Source of the DNA: Nitrospiraceae bacterium
GTDB lineage: Bacteria > Nitrospirota > Nitrospiria > Nitrospirales > Nitrospiraceae
Length of the DNA stretch: 64,000 bases
Assembly: GCA_035623075.1 (NCBI GenBank)
Contig: DASPUC010000052.1
Span: forward strand, 85,637 to 149,636
Direction of reading: 5' to 3'
The notes below the pieces were generated by a model that saw only the letters and a list, made by a program, of their open reading frames with translations, did no database searches and was not told the DNA's origin. How positions within the stretch are numbered: the first letter of the stretch is position 1; the number at the start of each line of letters is the position of its first letter. Made by a program: the position numbers and the translations under genes. Shown in pieces: positions 37,253-47,738 of the stretch.

Positions 37253-38467
37253 TCAGCTGGCGGAATGCAATTGGGTCCGCGTTTCGATCTGTAGCGCTCC
37301 GGTTTTCGCGTCTACAGAAACCTGCACAGTTCCCTCAAGGACTTGAAGAAGAAGTCCACCGACCAGCTGACGACGCCATCCGCGTAGGACCGGAAGATCC
37401 TCGGCAATCGATTGCCGCTTGGACTCGACCAGCGTTTGAATATCTGCTGCTGTAGCGAGCAAAGACGGTGCGATGCCCTGGGCAGCTGCGCGGGCCTTCA
37501 GCACCGCCTGGAGAAGCTCGACTAATCCAGTAGATTCAGGATCTGGTTTTCGGTCACGAGGCATGGTGGGCCACGCAGAAGGTGGAAGAGCGAGCGCTGA
37601 GTGGATCGTCGTCATCACCTGCTCACCGTTTCGTTCGGCCTCTGAGGAATGAATGCCGCGGACGGAGCGCAATTCGTCCACGGTCTGAGGCGGATGCCGT
37701 GCAAGTTGAAGGAGCACCTCATCACGCAGAATCCGACCACGGGGAACATTTCTTCGACGAGCCTCAGTTTCACGCCAGGCGGCGAGTTCACGGAGCACAC
37801 CCGCAGCCTTTGGTTTCAGGCTATCCCACCCACGGATGCGTTGGTAGCGTTCCTGGGGTTCTCGGCTCTTTTCGCCAACCATGTTCTCTAAGCGAGCAAA
37901 TTCTTCGTGCGCCCATGGCAGACGACCTAACTCTGTAAGACGTCCATGCAGGTGTCGGTGGATAGACAAGAGATATTGTACATCCTCCAGCGCATACGTG
38001 AGTTGAGCACGTGAGAGCGGTCGGGCACTCCAATTCGTAAACGTATGAGCTTTATCCAGCTTGGCTCCGTGCAGGCGATGGACAAGGTTGGCGTAGGCGA
38101 CTTGTGCGCCATAGCCCACCATTGCAGCTGCGATCTGCGTATCGAAAAACGGTTTCGGAATCTGACCGGCATGAGTCGCAAAAAGATCGAGGTCTTGGCG
38201 TCCCGCATGAAAGATCTTCTCGACATCGGATCGACAGACAAGCTGCCAGAAGGCATCGAGCGAGCCATCGGCTTGCACGGTTGGGAAGTCAATAATAGCG
38301 GCAGTGTCTTCCGTTGCAACCTGGATTAATTCGAGACGGGGGACAAAGGTCTCTTCGCCAACAAATTCTGTGTCGAGCGCGAGCCGCGGACTCCGCTCGA
38401 GCGTCCTACACAGTGACTCAAGCCCTTTACGGTCTGTGATGTACCGAATCGGAGCAGAAGTGGACAT
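37253..38467 (-). CDS. rnd: Ribonuclease D
   Basis: 3'-5' exoribonuclease for tRNA and small RNA maturation. The 404 residues have the DEDDy exonuclease motifs (LALDTEFVGEE, HAGRQDLDLF and YALEDVQYLL) in the first 190 residues and an HRDC domain at about 215-290. It follows the J-domain gene after 4 bp. It is likely transcribed with the J-domain and malic-enzyme genes. Confidence 0.93.
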   Translation of the reverse strand: MSTSAPIRYITDRKGLESLCRTLERSPRLALDTEFVGEETFVPRLELIQVATEDTAAIIDFPTVQADGSLDAFWQLVCRSDVEKIFHAGRQDLDLFATHAGQIPKPFFDTQIAAAMVGYGAQVAYANLVHRLHGAKLDKAHTFTNWSARPLSRAQLTYALEDVQYLLSIHRHLHGRLTELGRLPWAHEEFARLENMVGEKSREPQERYQRIRGWDSLKPKAAGVLRELAAWRETEARRRNVPRGRILRDEVLLQLARHPPQTVDELRSVRGIHSSEAERNGEQVMTTIHSALALPPSAWPTMPRDRKPDPESTGLVELLQAVLKARAAAQGIAPSLLATAADIQTLVESKRQSIAEDLPVLRGWRRQLVGGLLLQVLEGTVQVSVDAKTGALQIETRTQLHSAS

Positions 38468-38471
38468 GCGG

Positions 38472-39107
38472 TTACTCGGTCGGGTTGTATGCAGTGCCAG
38501 GCGATTGAGAAGGAGGTTCGACGTTACTGAGGCTCAGATACTCCTTGAGAAACTGGTATGCCTCCAGCATCCGCCGCAACTCCGGTTCGGAGCTGCGGTC
38601 TCCGTTGTTCGCATCCGGATGAAGTTGTTTCGCTTTCTGCCGAAAGGCCGTGGTGATGTCGGCCAGCGAGCTCCCGAATTCAACGCCCATGATCGCGTAC
38701 GCATCCACCGCATTGTTGACCGACCCGGATCCCTGTGAGAGATCTCCACTTCCTCCGCTCGCGGCTTTCAACATGTCAGCCAAATTGATTTTACGGCGCC
38801 GCTGCCGAGGCCGCTCCCGGATTTCACTGTCGAAATCGTCCCAGCGTTCCTCAACGAACTCCAGACGGGACTCCAACCTCATGGCACCGGAAAGATCCCG
38901 AATCTGTTCCAGTTCTTCCTCGATCAGCAACAGAGATTTGACGATTTCTTCCAGCCCTTGCTCGACCCGGAAGAAACTGTCGACGCGATCTTCCATCATT
39001 GTGTCGACGGCCACTTCAAGACTGTCATCCGTCTTGGCGCGAAGGGAAGCAATCCTCCGCTGCATGCCGTTTCGAAATCTCATGAACTTGCTCGTGGAGA
39101 AAGGCAT
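38472..39107 (-). CDS. J-domain protein with N-terminal coiled coil
   Basis: A 211-residue cytoplasmic protein. Residues about 25-110 are highly charged helix, probably coiled coil, ending in a basic patch (RPRQRRRKINL). A J domain lies at the C-terminus (about 135-195) with the essential HPD motif in KQLHPDANNG. J domains stimulate DnaK ATPase, so this is probably a specialised DnaK co-chaperone with an unknown client. The next gene, rnd, starts 4 bp after it. Confidence 0.85.
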   Translation of the reverse strand: MPFSTSKFMRFRNGMQRRIASLRAKTDDSLEVAVDTMMEDRVDSFFRVEQGLEEIVKSLLLIEEELEQIRDLSGAMRLESRLEFVEERWDDFDSEIRERPRQRRRKINLADMLKAASGGSGDLSQGSGSVNNAVDAYAIMGVEFGSSLADITTAFRQKAKQLHPDANNGDRSSEPELRRMLEAYQFLKEYLSLSNVEPPSQSPGTAYNPTE

Positions 39108-39180
39108 GGTGACCGGTCCCTTAAGAACGTGCGCATTCTAGCACAGCGTGGCCGCGTGGCAGAAGGAGGAACGGAGAGGG

Positions 39181-40623
39181 TTAGCTCGTGGCAAAGTCGT
39201 CGCTGAGCTTGGTTCGACGTCGGGCTACGCCGGTCTCCCGTGCGGCCGTGGCGACAGCCTTTGCGACCCGCGGAACAACTTCCTTGTCGAACACACTGGG
39301 AATAATGTAATCCTCGCTCAGGGCCGAGGGAGGAACGGATTCAGCGAGGGCGCTGGCCGCAGCCAGTTTCATCGCTTCATTAATTTCCCGGGCTTGAACG
39401 TCCAAGGCTCCGCGAAAGAGGCCTGGAAAGACGAGGGCATTATTGATCTGATTGGGATAATCCGAACGCCCGGTCGCAAAGATTCGACAATGAGAGCTGC
39501 CGAGCTGTGGAGGGACTTCAGGATCCGGGTTCGCCATGGCAAAGACAATTCGATCGCTGGCCATCAGATCCAGATCGTCGCCGGAGAGAATATTTCCGAC
39601 AGAAAGTCCGACAAAAACATCGGCTCCTTTCAGAGCGTCTTGAAGAGAGCCGTGCGGTTGATCACGAGTGATGCAACTCGACAGATTTGTCCGGCAAGCC
39701 CGCAATTGGTCTGGTTCACCGTGCAAAACAATTCCTTGGGGCTCACACCCCCACAAATGCGACACGCCCGCGGCGAGAAGCATTCTGCAACAGGCGGTTC
39801 CTGCGGCTCCCAGACCGTTCACGACCACTCGGATCTCTTCCATCTTCTTTCCTGCGAGTTTCAACGCATTCGAGAGCGCAGCAAGAATGGCCACTGCCGT
39901 GCCGTGTTGATCGTCGTGCATCACCGGGATATCCAGGGCAGCGCGTAACCGACGCTCGATTTCGAAACAGCGCGGGGCGCTGATATCTTCAAGGTTAATC
40001 GCGCCAAACCCGGGGGCGATCGTGAGAATGGTTTGCACGATCTGATCAGGATCCTGCGTGTTGAGGCAAATGGGCCAGGCATCGATACCCGCGAGTTCCT
40101 TGAAGAGCATTGCCTTGCCTTCCATCACGGGAAGTGCAGCCTCCGGACCAAGATTACCGAGCCCCAATACAGCGGATCCATCGGTAATCACGGCGACGCT
40201 ATTACATTTGCTGGTGAAGACGTACGCCTTCGAAGGGTCTTTGGCGATGGCTTGAGACACCCGGCCCACGCCAGGGGTGTACACCATCGACAGAATATTT
40301 CTGGTCGAAATCGGTAGCTTGCTTTGAACGTGAATCTTTCCGCCCAAATGTAGGAGGAAAATTCGATCAGATGCTGAAAGCACGGTAACGTGAGGTAACA
40401 TTCCCAACCGCGTCAAAACTTTGTCACCGTGCGTTTCGTCCTGCACATCGAAGGTAATGTCGCGGACCATGCGGTCCGCTGTCGCAGAGACGATATCTAC
40501 CGCTCCCAAATTCGCCCCTTCTTCGGCGAGCAGCCAGGCAACCTTCGCAAACATACCGGGTTTGTTCGCCAGTTCGAGTCGAACGGTCAGTCGATAATTT
40601 GAATACGGGCCGATGTCGACCAT
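39181..40623 (-). CDS. ACT-domain malic enzyme
   Basis: Oxidative decarboxylation of malate to pyruvate, linking the TCA cycle to the pyruvate dehydrogenase of this window. Residues about 10-85 form an ACT domain (LTVRLELANKPGMFAKVA), which usually binds an amino acid or other regulator; the malic domain follows with MVYTPGVG (catalytic Tyr), ITDGSAVLGLGNLG and MEGKAMLFK (catalytic Lys), then the NAD(P) fold with NGLGAAG. The 480 residues match the ACT-containing group found in several bacteria. Cofactor preference is not obvious from the sequence. Confidence 0.93.
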   Translation of the reverse strand: MVDIGPYSNYRLTVRLELANKPGMFAKVAWLLAEEGANLGAVDIVSATADRMVRDITFDVQDETHGDKVLTRLGMLPHVTVLSASDRIFLLHLGGKIHVQSKLPISTRNILSMVYTPGVGRVSQAIAKDPSKAYVFTSKCNSVAVITDGSAVLGLGNLGPEAALPVMEGKAMLFKELAGIDAWPICLNTQDPDQIVQTILTIAPGFGAINLEDISAPRCFEIERRLRAALDIPVMHDDQHGTAVAILAALSNALKLAGKKMEEIRVVVNGLGAAGTACCRMLLAAGVSHLWGCEPQGIVLHGEPDQLRACRTNLSSCITRDQPHGSLQDALKGADVFVGLSVGNILSGDDLDLMASDRIVFAMANPDPEVPPQLGSSHCRIFATGRSDYPNQINNALVFPGLFRGALDVQAREINEAMKLAAASALAESVPPSALSEDYIIPSVFDKEVVPRVAKAVATAARETGVARRRTKLSDDFATS

Positions 40624-40728
40624 AGGGGAAATCGTCTCCTGTTAAAATCCTATCACAGGTGAGGTCATAAGGAACGAATGGTGACATTCGGCGCTGCAAC
40701 GTGGCCTCCGGGCGGAGCCAAATGGTCG

Positions 40729-40757
40729 TTGACAATGGGCGGAGAATTTCGTACCGT
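40729..40757 (+). promoter_or_regulatory. Candidate sigma-70 promoter of the lysine-rich peptide gene
   Basis: TTGACA (40729-40734) is a perfect -35; 17 bases later TACCGT (40752-40757) is a weaker -10. The expected start near 40764 leaves a leader of about 57 bases before the ATG at 40821. Confidence 0.5.
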
Positions 40758-40820
40758 ACCGCCTCGTTTGTCTGGTAGTCAGTCAAACGCCATTCCACAC
40801 TATAGAGGAGGTGACAACTT

Positions 40821-40991
40821 ATGAAGCGCATCTTGATGGCAGTCATGGCGGTCGCAGTGGTAGTCGCGTTCAGCGCGCCTTCCTTCGCGGGCGAAGAAAA
40901 GAAGGACAAGAAGGATGAGAAGAAGGTCGGCCACGTCGTGGTCTACGGTGAGAAGAAGGACGAGAAGAAAAAGGACGAGAAGGGCAAGTAA
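40821..40991 (+). CDS. Small lysine/glutamate-rich exported peptide
   Basis: A 56-residue gene product. Residues 1-23 are a clear signal peptide (MKRILMAVMAVAVVVAFSA, cleaved near SFA). The mature peptide of about 33 residues is made of KKDEK-type charged repeats flanking a hydrophobic core VGHVVVYG. The ribosome binding site GAGGAGGTGA is almost a perfect match to the 16S tail. It has a promoter upstream and a terminator downstream and so is transcribed alone and probably strongly. I do not know the family or function; a periplasmic cation- or polyanion-binding peptide is speculative. Confidence 0.8.
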   Translation: MKRILMAVMAVAVVVAFSAPSFAGEEKKDKKDEKKVGHVVVYGEKKDEKKKDEKGK

Positions 40992-41040
40992 GCTCGACGT
41001 ACGTCGTGGTCTGATTAGACACGCTAACTTGAACTCTTAG

Positions 41041-41076
41041 AGGCCTACGGTCCTGGGACCGTAGGCCTTTTCTTTG
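41041..41076 (+). terminator. Rho-independent terminator after the lysine-rich peptide gene
   Basis: AGGCCTACGGTCC (41041-41053) pairs perfectly with GGACCGTAGGCCT (41056-41068), followed by TTTCTTT. It lies 50 bp after the stop codon and before the YyaL-AKR gene. Confidence 0.9.
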
Positions 41077-41119
41077 CCACGAAATTGACCGGTTTGAAAG
41101 CCGGATGATACGGTGATCC

Positions 41120-44100
41120 ATGTCCCGAGCCAATGAGGGGCGAACTCCCAACCGACTGATTCACGAAACCAGTCCCTACCTTCTTCAACATGCCTACAAT
41201 CCCGTTGATTGGTACCCGTGGGGACCGGAAGCCCTTCGGCTGGCCAAGGAACAGAATCGTCCAATCCTCCTTTCCATAGGTTATTCTGCCTGTCACTGGT
41301 GCCATGTCATGGAGCGGGAATCGTTTGAAAGCGAGCCAATCGCTTCACTGATGAACCGACACTTCATCTGCATCAAAGTTGACCGTGAAGAAAGGCCGGA
41401 TCTTGACGACATCTACATGCAGGCCACGGTGGCGATGAATCACGGCCAAGGAGGGTGGCCGATGACGGTCTTTCTCACTCCGGAACAGGAACCGTTTTTT
41501 GCCGGGACCTATTTCCCCCCGGAGGATCGGTGGGGACGACCGGGCTTTCCTTCCGTGCTAAAGAAAGTCGGTGAGCTCTGGATGCAGGACCCAACCGGCC
41601 TACGGAGCCAGGCCCGCGACCTTACCAATCGTCTGAAGGGAGAACTCAATATTTCCTCTCCAATTTCCGTCAGCGAGTCGATTCTTGACGAAGCAGTCTC
41701 GCAGTTTAACGACGAATTTGATGAACAGAATGGTGGATTCGGCGGTGCGCCAAAGTTTCCACCGGCCACTGGGCTTTCTCTGCTCCTCCGATGCTATCGA
41801 CGGACCGGCGATAAGCGAACGCTACAGATGGTCACTCGCACCCTAGATGCCATGGCAGCAGGAGGCATGTACGACCATATCGGTGGCGGTTTCGCACGGT
41901 ACTCGACCGATGCGCGCTGGCTCGTCCCGCATTTCGAAAAAATGCTCTACGATAACGCCCTCCTGGCCAAAACCTATGTCGAAGCATTTCAGGTGACAAA
42001 GCAATCATCCTACCGACAAGTGACGATGGAAGTTCTGGACTATGTGCTTCGGGAAATGACCGACTCGGCCGGTGGTTTCTTTTCATCAACGGATGCAGAT
42101 TCAGAAGGAGTGGAAGGAAAGTTCTTTGTGTGGACACCGACCGAAGTACAGGCCGTCGTGTCAAACCCGGAGGACGCTCGGCGATTCTGTATCTGTTACG
42201 ACATCTCGGAGTCGGGCAACTGGGAACACCGAAGTATTCCGAATCGGCTGCGTCCCATCGAGGCCATCGCGAAGGAACTCGACGTCACAGTCGACGAACT
42301 ACTCGATTCCATCAGCCGTGTCCGTCCCCTCCTCTATCGCGCACGCCAGCAGCGTGTACCTCCCGGACTGGACGACAAGATCATCACCGCATGGAATGGC
42401 ATGATGATCTCGGCAATGGCCGAGGCAGGACGTGTGCTAGGCATAGATCGCTACGTCGAAGGAGCTCGGCATGCAGCTGATTTCCTATTGCGTGTACATC
42501 GTACGTCTGATGGCACTCTGCTACGGACCTCTCGGCAAGGGCGAGCACATCTGAACGCTGTCTTGGAAGACTATGCATGCTTAGCCGAGGGTTTGATTGA
42601 TCTTTACGAGGCAGCGGGAGACGAGCGCAATCTCCAAGCAGCGCGACAGCTGGCTGAACGCATCCTGGAACTGTTCCGGGACGAAGAGCAGGGAGGATTT
42701 TATACCACGGCTACGACCCACGAAACGCTGATCGTCCGTGGACGGGAAGCGGCCGACGGAGCGACGCCGAGCGGCAATGCTGTGGCGGCTACCGTGCTGG
42801 CAAGGCTGGCCTCCCACCTTGACCATCAGGAATTTCGAGAAGCTGCTGTTGCAGCCATCCGTGCTTATGGACGACAAATGACCCGGTACCCACGAGCGTT
42901 TGCGAAAAGCCTGGCCGTGGTGGATTTCTTGACTGAGGGACCGATCGAATTAGCGTTCGTGGGCCGATCAACAGACCCCGGATTGGCTGCACTCAAGCAA
43001 GTGGTGCGAGAATTCTATCTACCCAATCGAATCATCGCCGTCGGTGATCCGAGCACATCACCATCCACTCATCCGCTGTTGGCCGGAAAGGACCTTGTCG
43101 ATGGTCGTTCGGCAGTGTATCTCTGTCGAAATTTTTCCTGTCAACGTCCATTGACCGATGCGCAAGAGGTTTCGGAATCTCTTCGAGCAGCCTCTATAAG
43201 AATGTCGCACGAGTCACAGAGGGTACGGCTTCAAGGAGCCTCGCTCGCTGGCAACGCTACGCCCGAAGGCACGGCCAGACATGCTGCTCGGATTGCGAAT
43301 CAAGCGAGTACTCGCGGTCACATGGAACGAGGATTTGTCACGTTGGGGCAGACCGGCTTGACGACTTCCCGACTCGGGTTTGGAACATACCGCGTCGATA
43401 CTAGAGAACCTGAGCACCGTAAGGCGCTTGTACAAGCGTTGCGTGAAGGAGTCAATCTGATCGATACCTCGACAAATTATATGGATGGTGACAGTGAACG
43501 ACTGGTTGGAATTGTATTACGTGACCTGATCAAATCGAATGACCTGACTCGTGACGCCGTCATTGTTGTATCAAAAATCGGGTACGCCCAAGGGGAGAAC
43601 TTCAAACAGGCTCAGGCAAGAGAACGCACTGGTCGCCCCTACCCTGAAATGGTCAAGTATGGGGAAGGCATCTGGCATTGCATCCATCCGGACTTCCTGG
43701 CCGACCAGCTGACGGCATCGCTCGATCGACTGGGGCTGGCGTCCCTCGATTTCTGCCTATTGCACAATCCTGAATATTTTCTTGCGGAGGCGGCTCACCG
43801 GGGCGAAACAGACCTAACTGCTCTTCGTAAAACGTTTTACCAACGACTCGAGAAAGCCTTTGCGTATTTCGAGTCTCAAGTCTCGGCAGGGAGGCTCCAA
43901 TATTTTGGAGTGTCATCCAACACAGCGACTGCTGAATCTACCAATTCAGATGCGACATCATTATCTCACATGCTCAACGCGGCGAAAGCAGCGGCTGCCT
44001 CTCACGGTCGGGGCCGCCATCATTTTGCGGTGCTTCAGGTTCCTATGAATCTCCTTGAATTTGGAGCCCTGTTCACCCCGAATACCGGTGATGCGTATGC

Positions 44101-44812
44101 ACACACGGTGCTAGATCTTGCCCAGCGAGAAGGCATCGCCGTGCTAGTGAACCGACCGCTCAACGCCATGTCGCAGAAAGGCAGCGGTGTGTTGCGATTA
44201 GCCGAGTTTCCGATTGAAGGAGATCCGGTTGATTTCGATCGCCAACGTCATATCGTGTCCGAACTGGAAAACGAGTACCGCAGGTCGATTGCACCCGCAC
44301 TTCAATACAGCGGCCAGGGAACGGCACCGGCGGACTTCTTTCAGTGGGCCCATGAACTTGCTCGTATACGATCACACATTCGAGGACTCGAGCATTGGGA
44401 GCAAATCGAGCATCACATGATTGGACCGCATGTGAATCAGGTTTTGCAGCACATTACACAGCACACCACCGGTGAGAATGCGGAACGATGGGAGGCTTGG
44501 CAAGCCCGTTATCTCCCAGAGCTTTTGACCTTGTTGCGTGGGCTTCGGAGAGAGGCGACGGAGCGAAGTCGCACAATCTCTGCGACAATCACCGCAATCA
44601 TCGATCCATTGTTGCCGGAGCTAAGACGAGGGGAATCTCTTTCGAAGAAAGCCCTGTGGGTCTTGACGAGCACTCCGGGGGTGACCTCTGTGCTCGCCGG
44701 AATGCGAACGCCGGCGTACGTCGACGACGCCCTCGCCGTTCTTGGATGGAGTCCGGTGGCCTCCGTCCAGCCGATTTATCAAAGGCTCAAAGAGGTGCCT
44801 TTGCCCCCATGA
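41120..44812 (+). CDS. Fusion of YyaL/SSP411 thioredoxin-fold protein and aldo/keto reductase
   Basis: A 1230-residue cytoplasmic protein. Residues about 1-690 match the YyaL (DUF255) family: a thioredoxin-like domain ([21 protein letters not shown], then CHWCHVME) and an alpha-barrel part like sugar epimerases ([26 protein letters not shown]). After a linker, Met735 starts an aldo/keto reductase: [19 protein letters not shown], then Asp and Tyr in DTSTNY, Lys in VSKIGY and His in LLHNPE, so the catalytic tetrad is complete. The fold ends near residue 1225 ([14 protein letters not shown]). YyaL proteins usually end near 690. Substrates of both halves are unknown. No internal ribosome binding site precedes Met735. 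Confidence 0.9.
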   Translation: MSRANEGRTPNRLIHETSPYLLQHAYNPVDWYPWGPEALRLAKEQNRPILLSIGYSACHWCHVMERESFESEPIASLMNRHFICIKVDREERPDLDDIYMQATVAMNHGQGGWPMTVFLTPEQEPFFAGTYFPPEDRWGRPGFPSVLKKVGELWMQDPTGLRSQARDLTNRLKGELNISSPISVSESILDEAVSQFNDEFDEQNGGFGGAPKFPPATGLSLLLRCYRRTGDKRTLQMVTRTLDAMAAGGMYDHIGGGFARYSTDARWLVPHFEKMLYDNALLAKTYVEAFQVTKQSSYRQVTMEVLDYVLREMTDSAGGFFSSTDADSEGVEGKFFVWTPTEVQAVVSNPEDARRFCICYDISESGNWEHRSIPNRLRPIEAIAKELDVTVDELLDSISRVRPLLYRARQQRVPPGLDDKIITAWNGMMISAMAEAGRVLGIDRYVEGARHAADFLLRVHRTSDGTLLRTSRQGRAHLNAVLEDYACLAEGLIDLYEAAGDERNLQAARQLAERILELFRDEEQGGFYTTATTHETLIVRGREAADGATPSGNAVAATVLARLASHLDHQEFREAAVAAIRAYGRQMTRYPRAFAKSLAVVDFLTEGPIELAFVGRSTDPGLAALKQVVREFYLPNRIIAVGDPSTSPSTHPLLAGKDLVDGRSAVYLCRNFSCQRPLTDAQEVSESLRAASIRMSHESQRVRLQGASLAGNATPEGTARHAARIANQASTRGHMERGFVTLGQTGLTTSRLGFGTYRVDTREPEHRKALVQALREGVNLIDTSTNYMDGDSERLVGIVLRDLIKSNDLTRDAVIVVSKIGYAQGENFKQAQARERTGRPYPEMVKYGEGIWHCIHPDFLADQLTASLDRLGLASLDFCLLHNPEYFLAEAAHRGETDLTALRKTFYQRLEKAFAYFESQVSAGRLQYFGVSSNTATAESTNSDATSLSHMLNAAKAAAASHGRGRHHFAVLQVPMNLLEFGALFTPNTGDAYAHTVLDLAQREGIAVLVNRPLNAMSQKGSGVLRLAEFPIEGDPVDFDRQRHIVSELENEYRRSIAPALQYSGQGTAPADFFQWAHELARIRSHIRGLEHWEQIEHHMIGPHVNQVLQHITQHTTGENAERWEAWQARYLPELLTLLRGLRREATERSRTISATITAIIDPLLPELRRGESLSKKALWVLTSTPGVTSVLAGMRTPAYVDDALAVLGWSPVASVQPIYQRLKEVPLPP

Positions 44813-44837
44813 TGATTCTGAAGCGAACCAAAGACGT

Positions 44838-45308
44838 TTACTTGGAGAGACGTAGCAGACTTTGCCAGGAACGAATCATATTCTTCATCCGCGACCCAGG
44901 AACGAGAGATTTTCGACCGCTCGATAAGGGCCTCCGGCTGCTCAGCTGTTGAATGCGCTGAGTAACGTCTCGATACCCAGGATCTTCTCTACGAATCCAT
45001 CGGTAGGCTTCCAGCGTCTCCGCGATGCGACCGAGTGATTCAAGGGTGCGACCCAAAACATAGAGAATCTGAACGGTCTCTTTGACCGAAGAAGTCGGCG
45101 ACTGGAGCGCCTTACGGAATGCAATGACTGCCGCCTCGTATCGTCCGCTCGATTTCCAGCAGAGACCCATTTGGGCATGTGCTTTCAGGGCGTAGGCCTG
45201 ATCGTTTGCGGCCTTCTCGAATTGCTCCATCGCTTGCTTAAGCAAGCCAGCTTTTCGGAGCGCAACCCCCCGCTCATACCACTCTGCCGACTCAATTATT
45301 GGTTCCAT
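44838..45308 (-). CDS. TPR-repeat protein
   Basis: From MEPIIESAEWYERG (45306-45308) it has 156 residues with about three TPR units (KAGLLKQAMEQFEKAA, SSGRYEAAVIAFRKALQ, SLGRIAETLEAYRWI) and a basic tail (SSRRPLSSGRKS). The frame is open upstream to 45395, where it is not repeat-like. It is convergent with the YyaL-AKR gene. Probably a protein-binding adaptor; partner unknown. Confidence 0.78.
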   Translation of the reverse strand: MEPIIESAEWYERGVALRKAGLLKQAMEQFEKAANDQAYALKAHAQMGLCWKSSGRYEAAVIAFRKALQSPTSSVKETVQILYVLGRTLESLGRIAETLEAYRWIRREDPGYRDVTQRIQQLSSRRPLSSGRKSLVPGSRMKNMIRSWQSLLRLSK

Positions 45309-45564
45309 GGATTTTGAGATAACTACTGCATTGTATGCATAGGCTAACGTCATGCCGGAAGCCCTCATACCATAATTGCTGAAATGACACAGCAAAACTT
45401 AGGCCACGAAAAAGTGTGCGAAAGTTCGAGACTGGTCAAGGGGTTATAGAGCTCATTGTGCCTTCCTGCTGGTGAAACAGCACTGTAATGAACAAATATT
45501 GTTTCAGACCTGATCGAATCTGTGATGAAGATAAAGATGGTAGGAAAGTAGAAGACCGAGGAAC

Positions 45565-46527
45565 TCAGAAGGTGACTTCCCGCAGAGGGTCGCGATTCGC
45601 GTGAAACCACTGAATTGTCTTCTTGAGCCCATCGCGCAGCGAGTGTTTAGCTTGAAACCCGAAGAATTGTTTCGCACGATCGACATCCAAGCATCGTCGA
45701 GGCTGGCCGTTCGGCTTTGACGTGTCCCATTCGATTCGGCCCGTAAACCCGATTTCCGCCGCGATCATCGAGGCAAGACTTCGGATCGTAATTTCTTCTC
45801 CTGTACCCAAATTGACTGGAAGGCTTTCATTATAGGCCTCGGCAGCGCGCAGGATGCCCTCAGCTGCATCGTCGACGTAGAGAAACTCTCGACTTGGAGA
45901 TCCATCGCCCCAGAGTATGATTTCGGAGCGCTGGGCAGATTTGGCTTCGAAACATTTTCGAATGAGGGCCGGGATCACATGAGAGGTAGTCAGATCAAAG
46001 TTATCGCCAGGACCATAGAGGTTGACGGGAAAGAGAACGATGGAATTGAACCCATACTGCTGCCGATAAGCTTGTGATTGGACCAGGAGCATTTTTTTCG
46101 CCAGTCCATATGCAGCGTTCGTTTCTTCCGGATATCCATTCCAGAGATCGTCTTCTTTGAACGGAATGGGAGTAAATTTCGGATACGAGCAAATCGTAGC
46201 CAACGCGACGAACTTTTGGAGCTGTCGTTGGCGTCCCACTTCCATCAGCTGTACGCCCATCATCAGGTTATCGTAAAAGAATTTTCCTGCATTCGCCTGG
46301 TTGGCGCCGATTCCGCCGACACGCGCGGCAAGATGGATGACGAGGTCCGGTGCAGCGTCATTATACAGACGCTTCACGTCAGCCATCTCGACCAAGTCAT
46401 AGTCCCGGCTTCTGGGAACGACGATCCGGGAACATCCTAGTGCTCGCAACCGGGCGACAACGACCGAGCCGAGAAATCCTGCTCCGCCTGTCACAAGAAC
46501 TCGTTTATCCGACCAAAATGAACTCAC
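45565..46527 (-). CDS. fcl: GDP-L-fucose synthase
   Basis: Epimerase/reductase that converts GDP-4-keto-6-deoxymannose to GDP-L-fucose for surface polysaccharides. The 320 residues have the NAD(P) loop [10 protein letters not shown] (12-21), [14 protein letters not shown], the catalytic YGLAKKM and [10 protein letters not shown]. It begins at a GTG only 2 bp after the gmd stop. Confidence 0.95.
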   Translation of the reverse strand: MSSFWSDKRVLVTGGAGFLGSVVVARLRALGCSRIVVPRSRDYDLVEMADVKRLYNDAAPDLVIHLAARVGGIGANQANAGKFFYDNLMMGVQLMEVGRQRQLQKFVALATICSYPKFTPIPFKEDDLWNGYPEETNAAYGLAKKMLLVQSQAYRQQYGFNSIVLFPVNLYGPGDNFDLTTSHVIPALIRKCFEAKSAQRSEIILWGDGSPSREFLYVDDAAEGILRAAEAYNESLPVNLGTGEEITIRSLASMIAAEIGFTGRIEWDTSKPNGQPRRCLDVDRAKQFFGFQAKHSLRDGLKKTIQWFHANRDPLREVTF

Positions 46528-46529
46528 GA

Positions 46530-47537
46530 CTACTTCTTCGGTTTGATGCCTTCAAGCCGCTCCCGCTCTGCAGCCACATCAGCGTCTACCATCATAGACA
46601 CGAGTTCCTCGAAACGCACTTTCGGTTCCCACCCCAAAACCTGTTTAGCCTTGCTTGCGTCGCCGATAAGCAAATCCACCTCAGTCGGCCGATAGTATTT
46701 ATGATCGATCTTTACATGTTTTCGCCAATCCAATTGAAGTCGAGAGAACGCCAGGTCTAAGAGATCACGGACGGTATGAGTTTCTCCGGTCGCAATAACG
46801 AAGTCCTCTGGGTTCGGCAACTGCAACATCATCCACATGGCCTGCACATAATCACCGGCAAATCCCCAGTCGCGTTTGGCATCAAGGTTTCCGAGATAGA
46901 GGTCCTGCTGAACACCGAGTTTGATCCGTGCGGCAGCTTTGGTGATCTTCCGGCTAACAAATGTTTCGCCACGGCGCGGCGATTCATGGTTGAAAAGGAT
47001 GCCGTTACAGGCGAAGAGATCGTACGCTTCGCGATAATTGACCGTAATCCAATAGGCGTATACCTTGGCGGCGCCATACGGACTCCTGGGATAAAACGGC
47101 GTCGTTTCTCGTTGTGGAACCTCAAGAATTTTCCCGAACATTTCACTTGAAGATGCCTGATAGAATTTTGGTTTCAGTCCAGACTCACGAATGGCTTCCA
47201 GAAGACGAATGGTCCCCAATCCGGTGATTTCGCCCGTGTATTCCGGAATATCGAAGCTCACACGGACATGACTCTGGGCACCAAGATTGTATATTTCGTC
47301 AGGCTGAATGGTACGGAGAATGCGGTTTAATGAACTGGCGTCATTCAGGTCCCCATATACAAGATGAAGCCGCCGGCCTGGAACGTGCGGGTCTTCGTAA
47401 ATCGGATCAATACGACCTGTATTGAACGAGCTCGACCGTCGAATGATCCCGTAGACTTCGTACCCTTTTCCCAGCAGAAACTCTGCGAGATAGGATCCGT
47501 CTTGACCAGTGATACCGGTAATCAACGCTTTTTTCAC
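46530..47537 (-). CDS. gmd: GDP-mannose 4,6-dehydratase
   Basis: First step of GDP-L-fucose or GDP-rhamnose formation. The 335 residues have [18 protein letters not shown] (3-20), [15 protein letters not shown], the catalytic region with SSSEMFG and [10 protein letters not shown], and FNHESPRRG. Starts at GTG with AAGGAG upstream. It forms an operon with fcl. The target glycan is not encoded nearby. Confidence 0.95.
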   Translation of the reverse strand: MKKALITGITGQDGSYLAEFLLGKGYEVYGIIRRSSSFNTGRIDPIYEDPHVPGRRLHLVYGDLNDASSLNRILRTIQPDEIYNLGAQSHVRVSFDIPEYTGEITGLGTIRLLEAIRESGLKPKFYQASSSEMFGKILEVPQRETTPFYPRSPYGAAKVYAYWITVNYREAYDLFACNGILFNHESPRRGETFVSRKITKAAARIKLGVQQDLYLGNLDAKRDWGFAGDYVQAMWMMLQLPNPEDFVIATGETHTVRDLLDLAFSRLQLDWRKHVKIDHKYYRPTEVDLLIGDASKAKQVLGWEPKVRFEELVSMMVDADVAAERERLEGIKPKK

Positions 47538-47664
47538 GCCTATGCTCCTTCTTGAGATCGAATTATGGAAGGATTCAGAAAATTTGTCTATCGAGATGGT
47601 ATAGTTTAGTTCAGTGCGGATTATCAGACGGCTGTCCGACGCCGACGCAGTCCGTTTCGATCTA

Positions 47665-47694
47665 TTGCATAGAGCTTATGCTGAGTACTACAAT
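47665..47694 (+). promoter_or_regulatory. Candidate promoter of the type II secretion operon
   Basis: TTGCAT (47665-47670), an 18-base spacer and TACAAT (47689-47694). It lies about 45 bases before the likely gspC start and is the best match in the 168-bp gap between the divergent gmd and gspC. Confidence 0.3.
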
Positions 47695-47738
47695 CGCTGG
47701 GTGAAGTGATCTCTGTGCGGAAAGGTACCTCCCAACTC

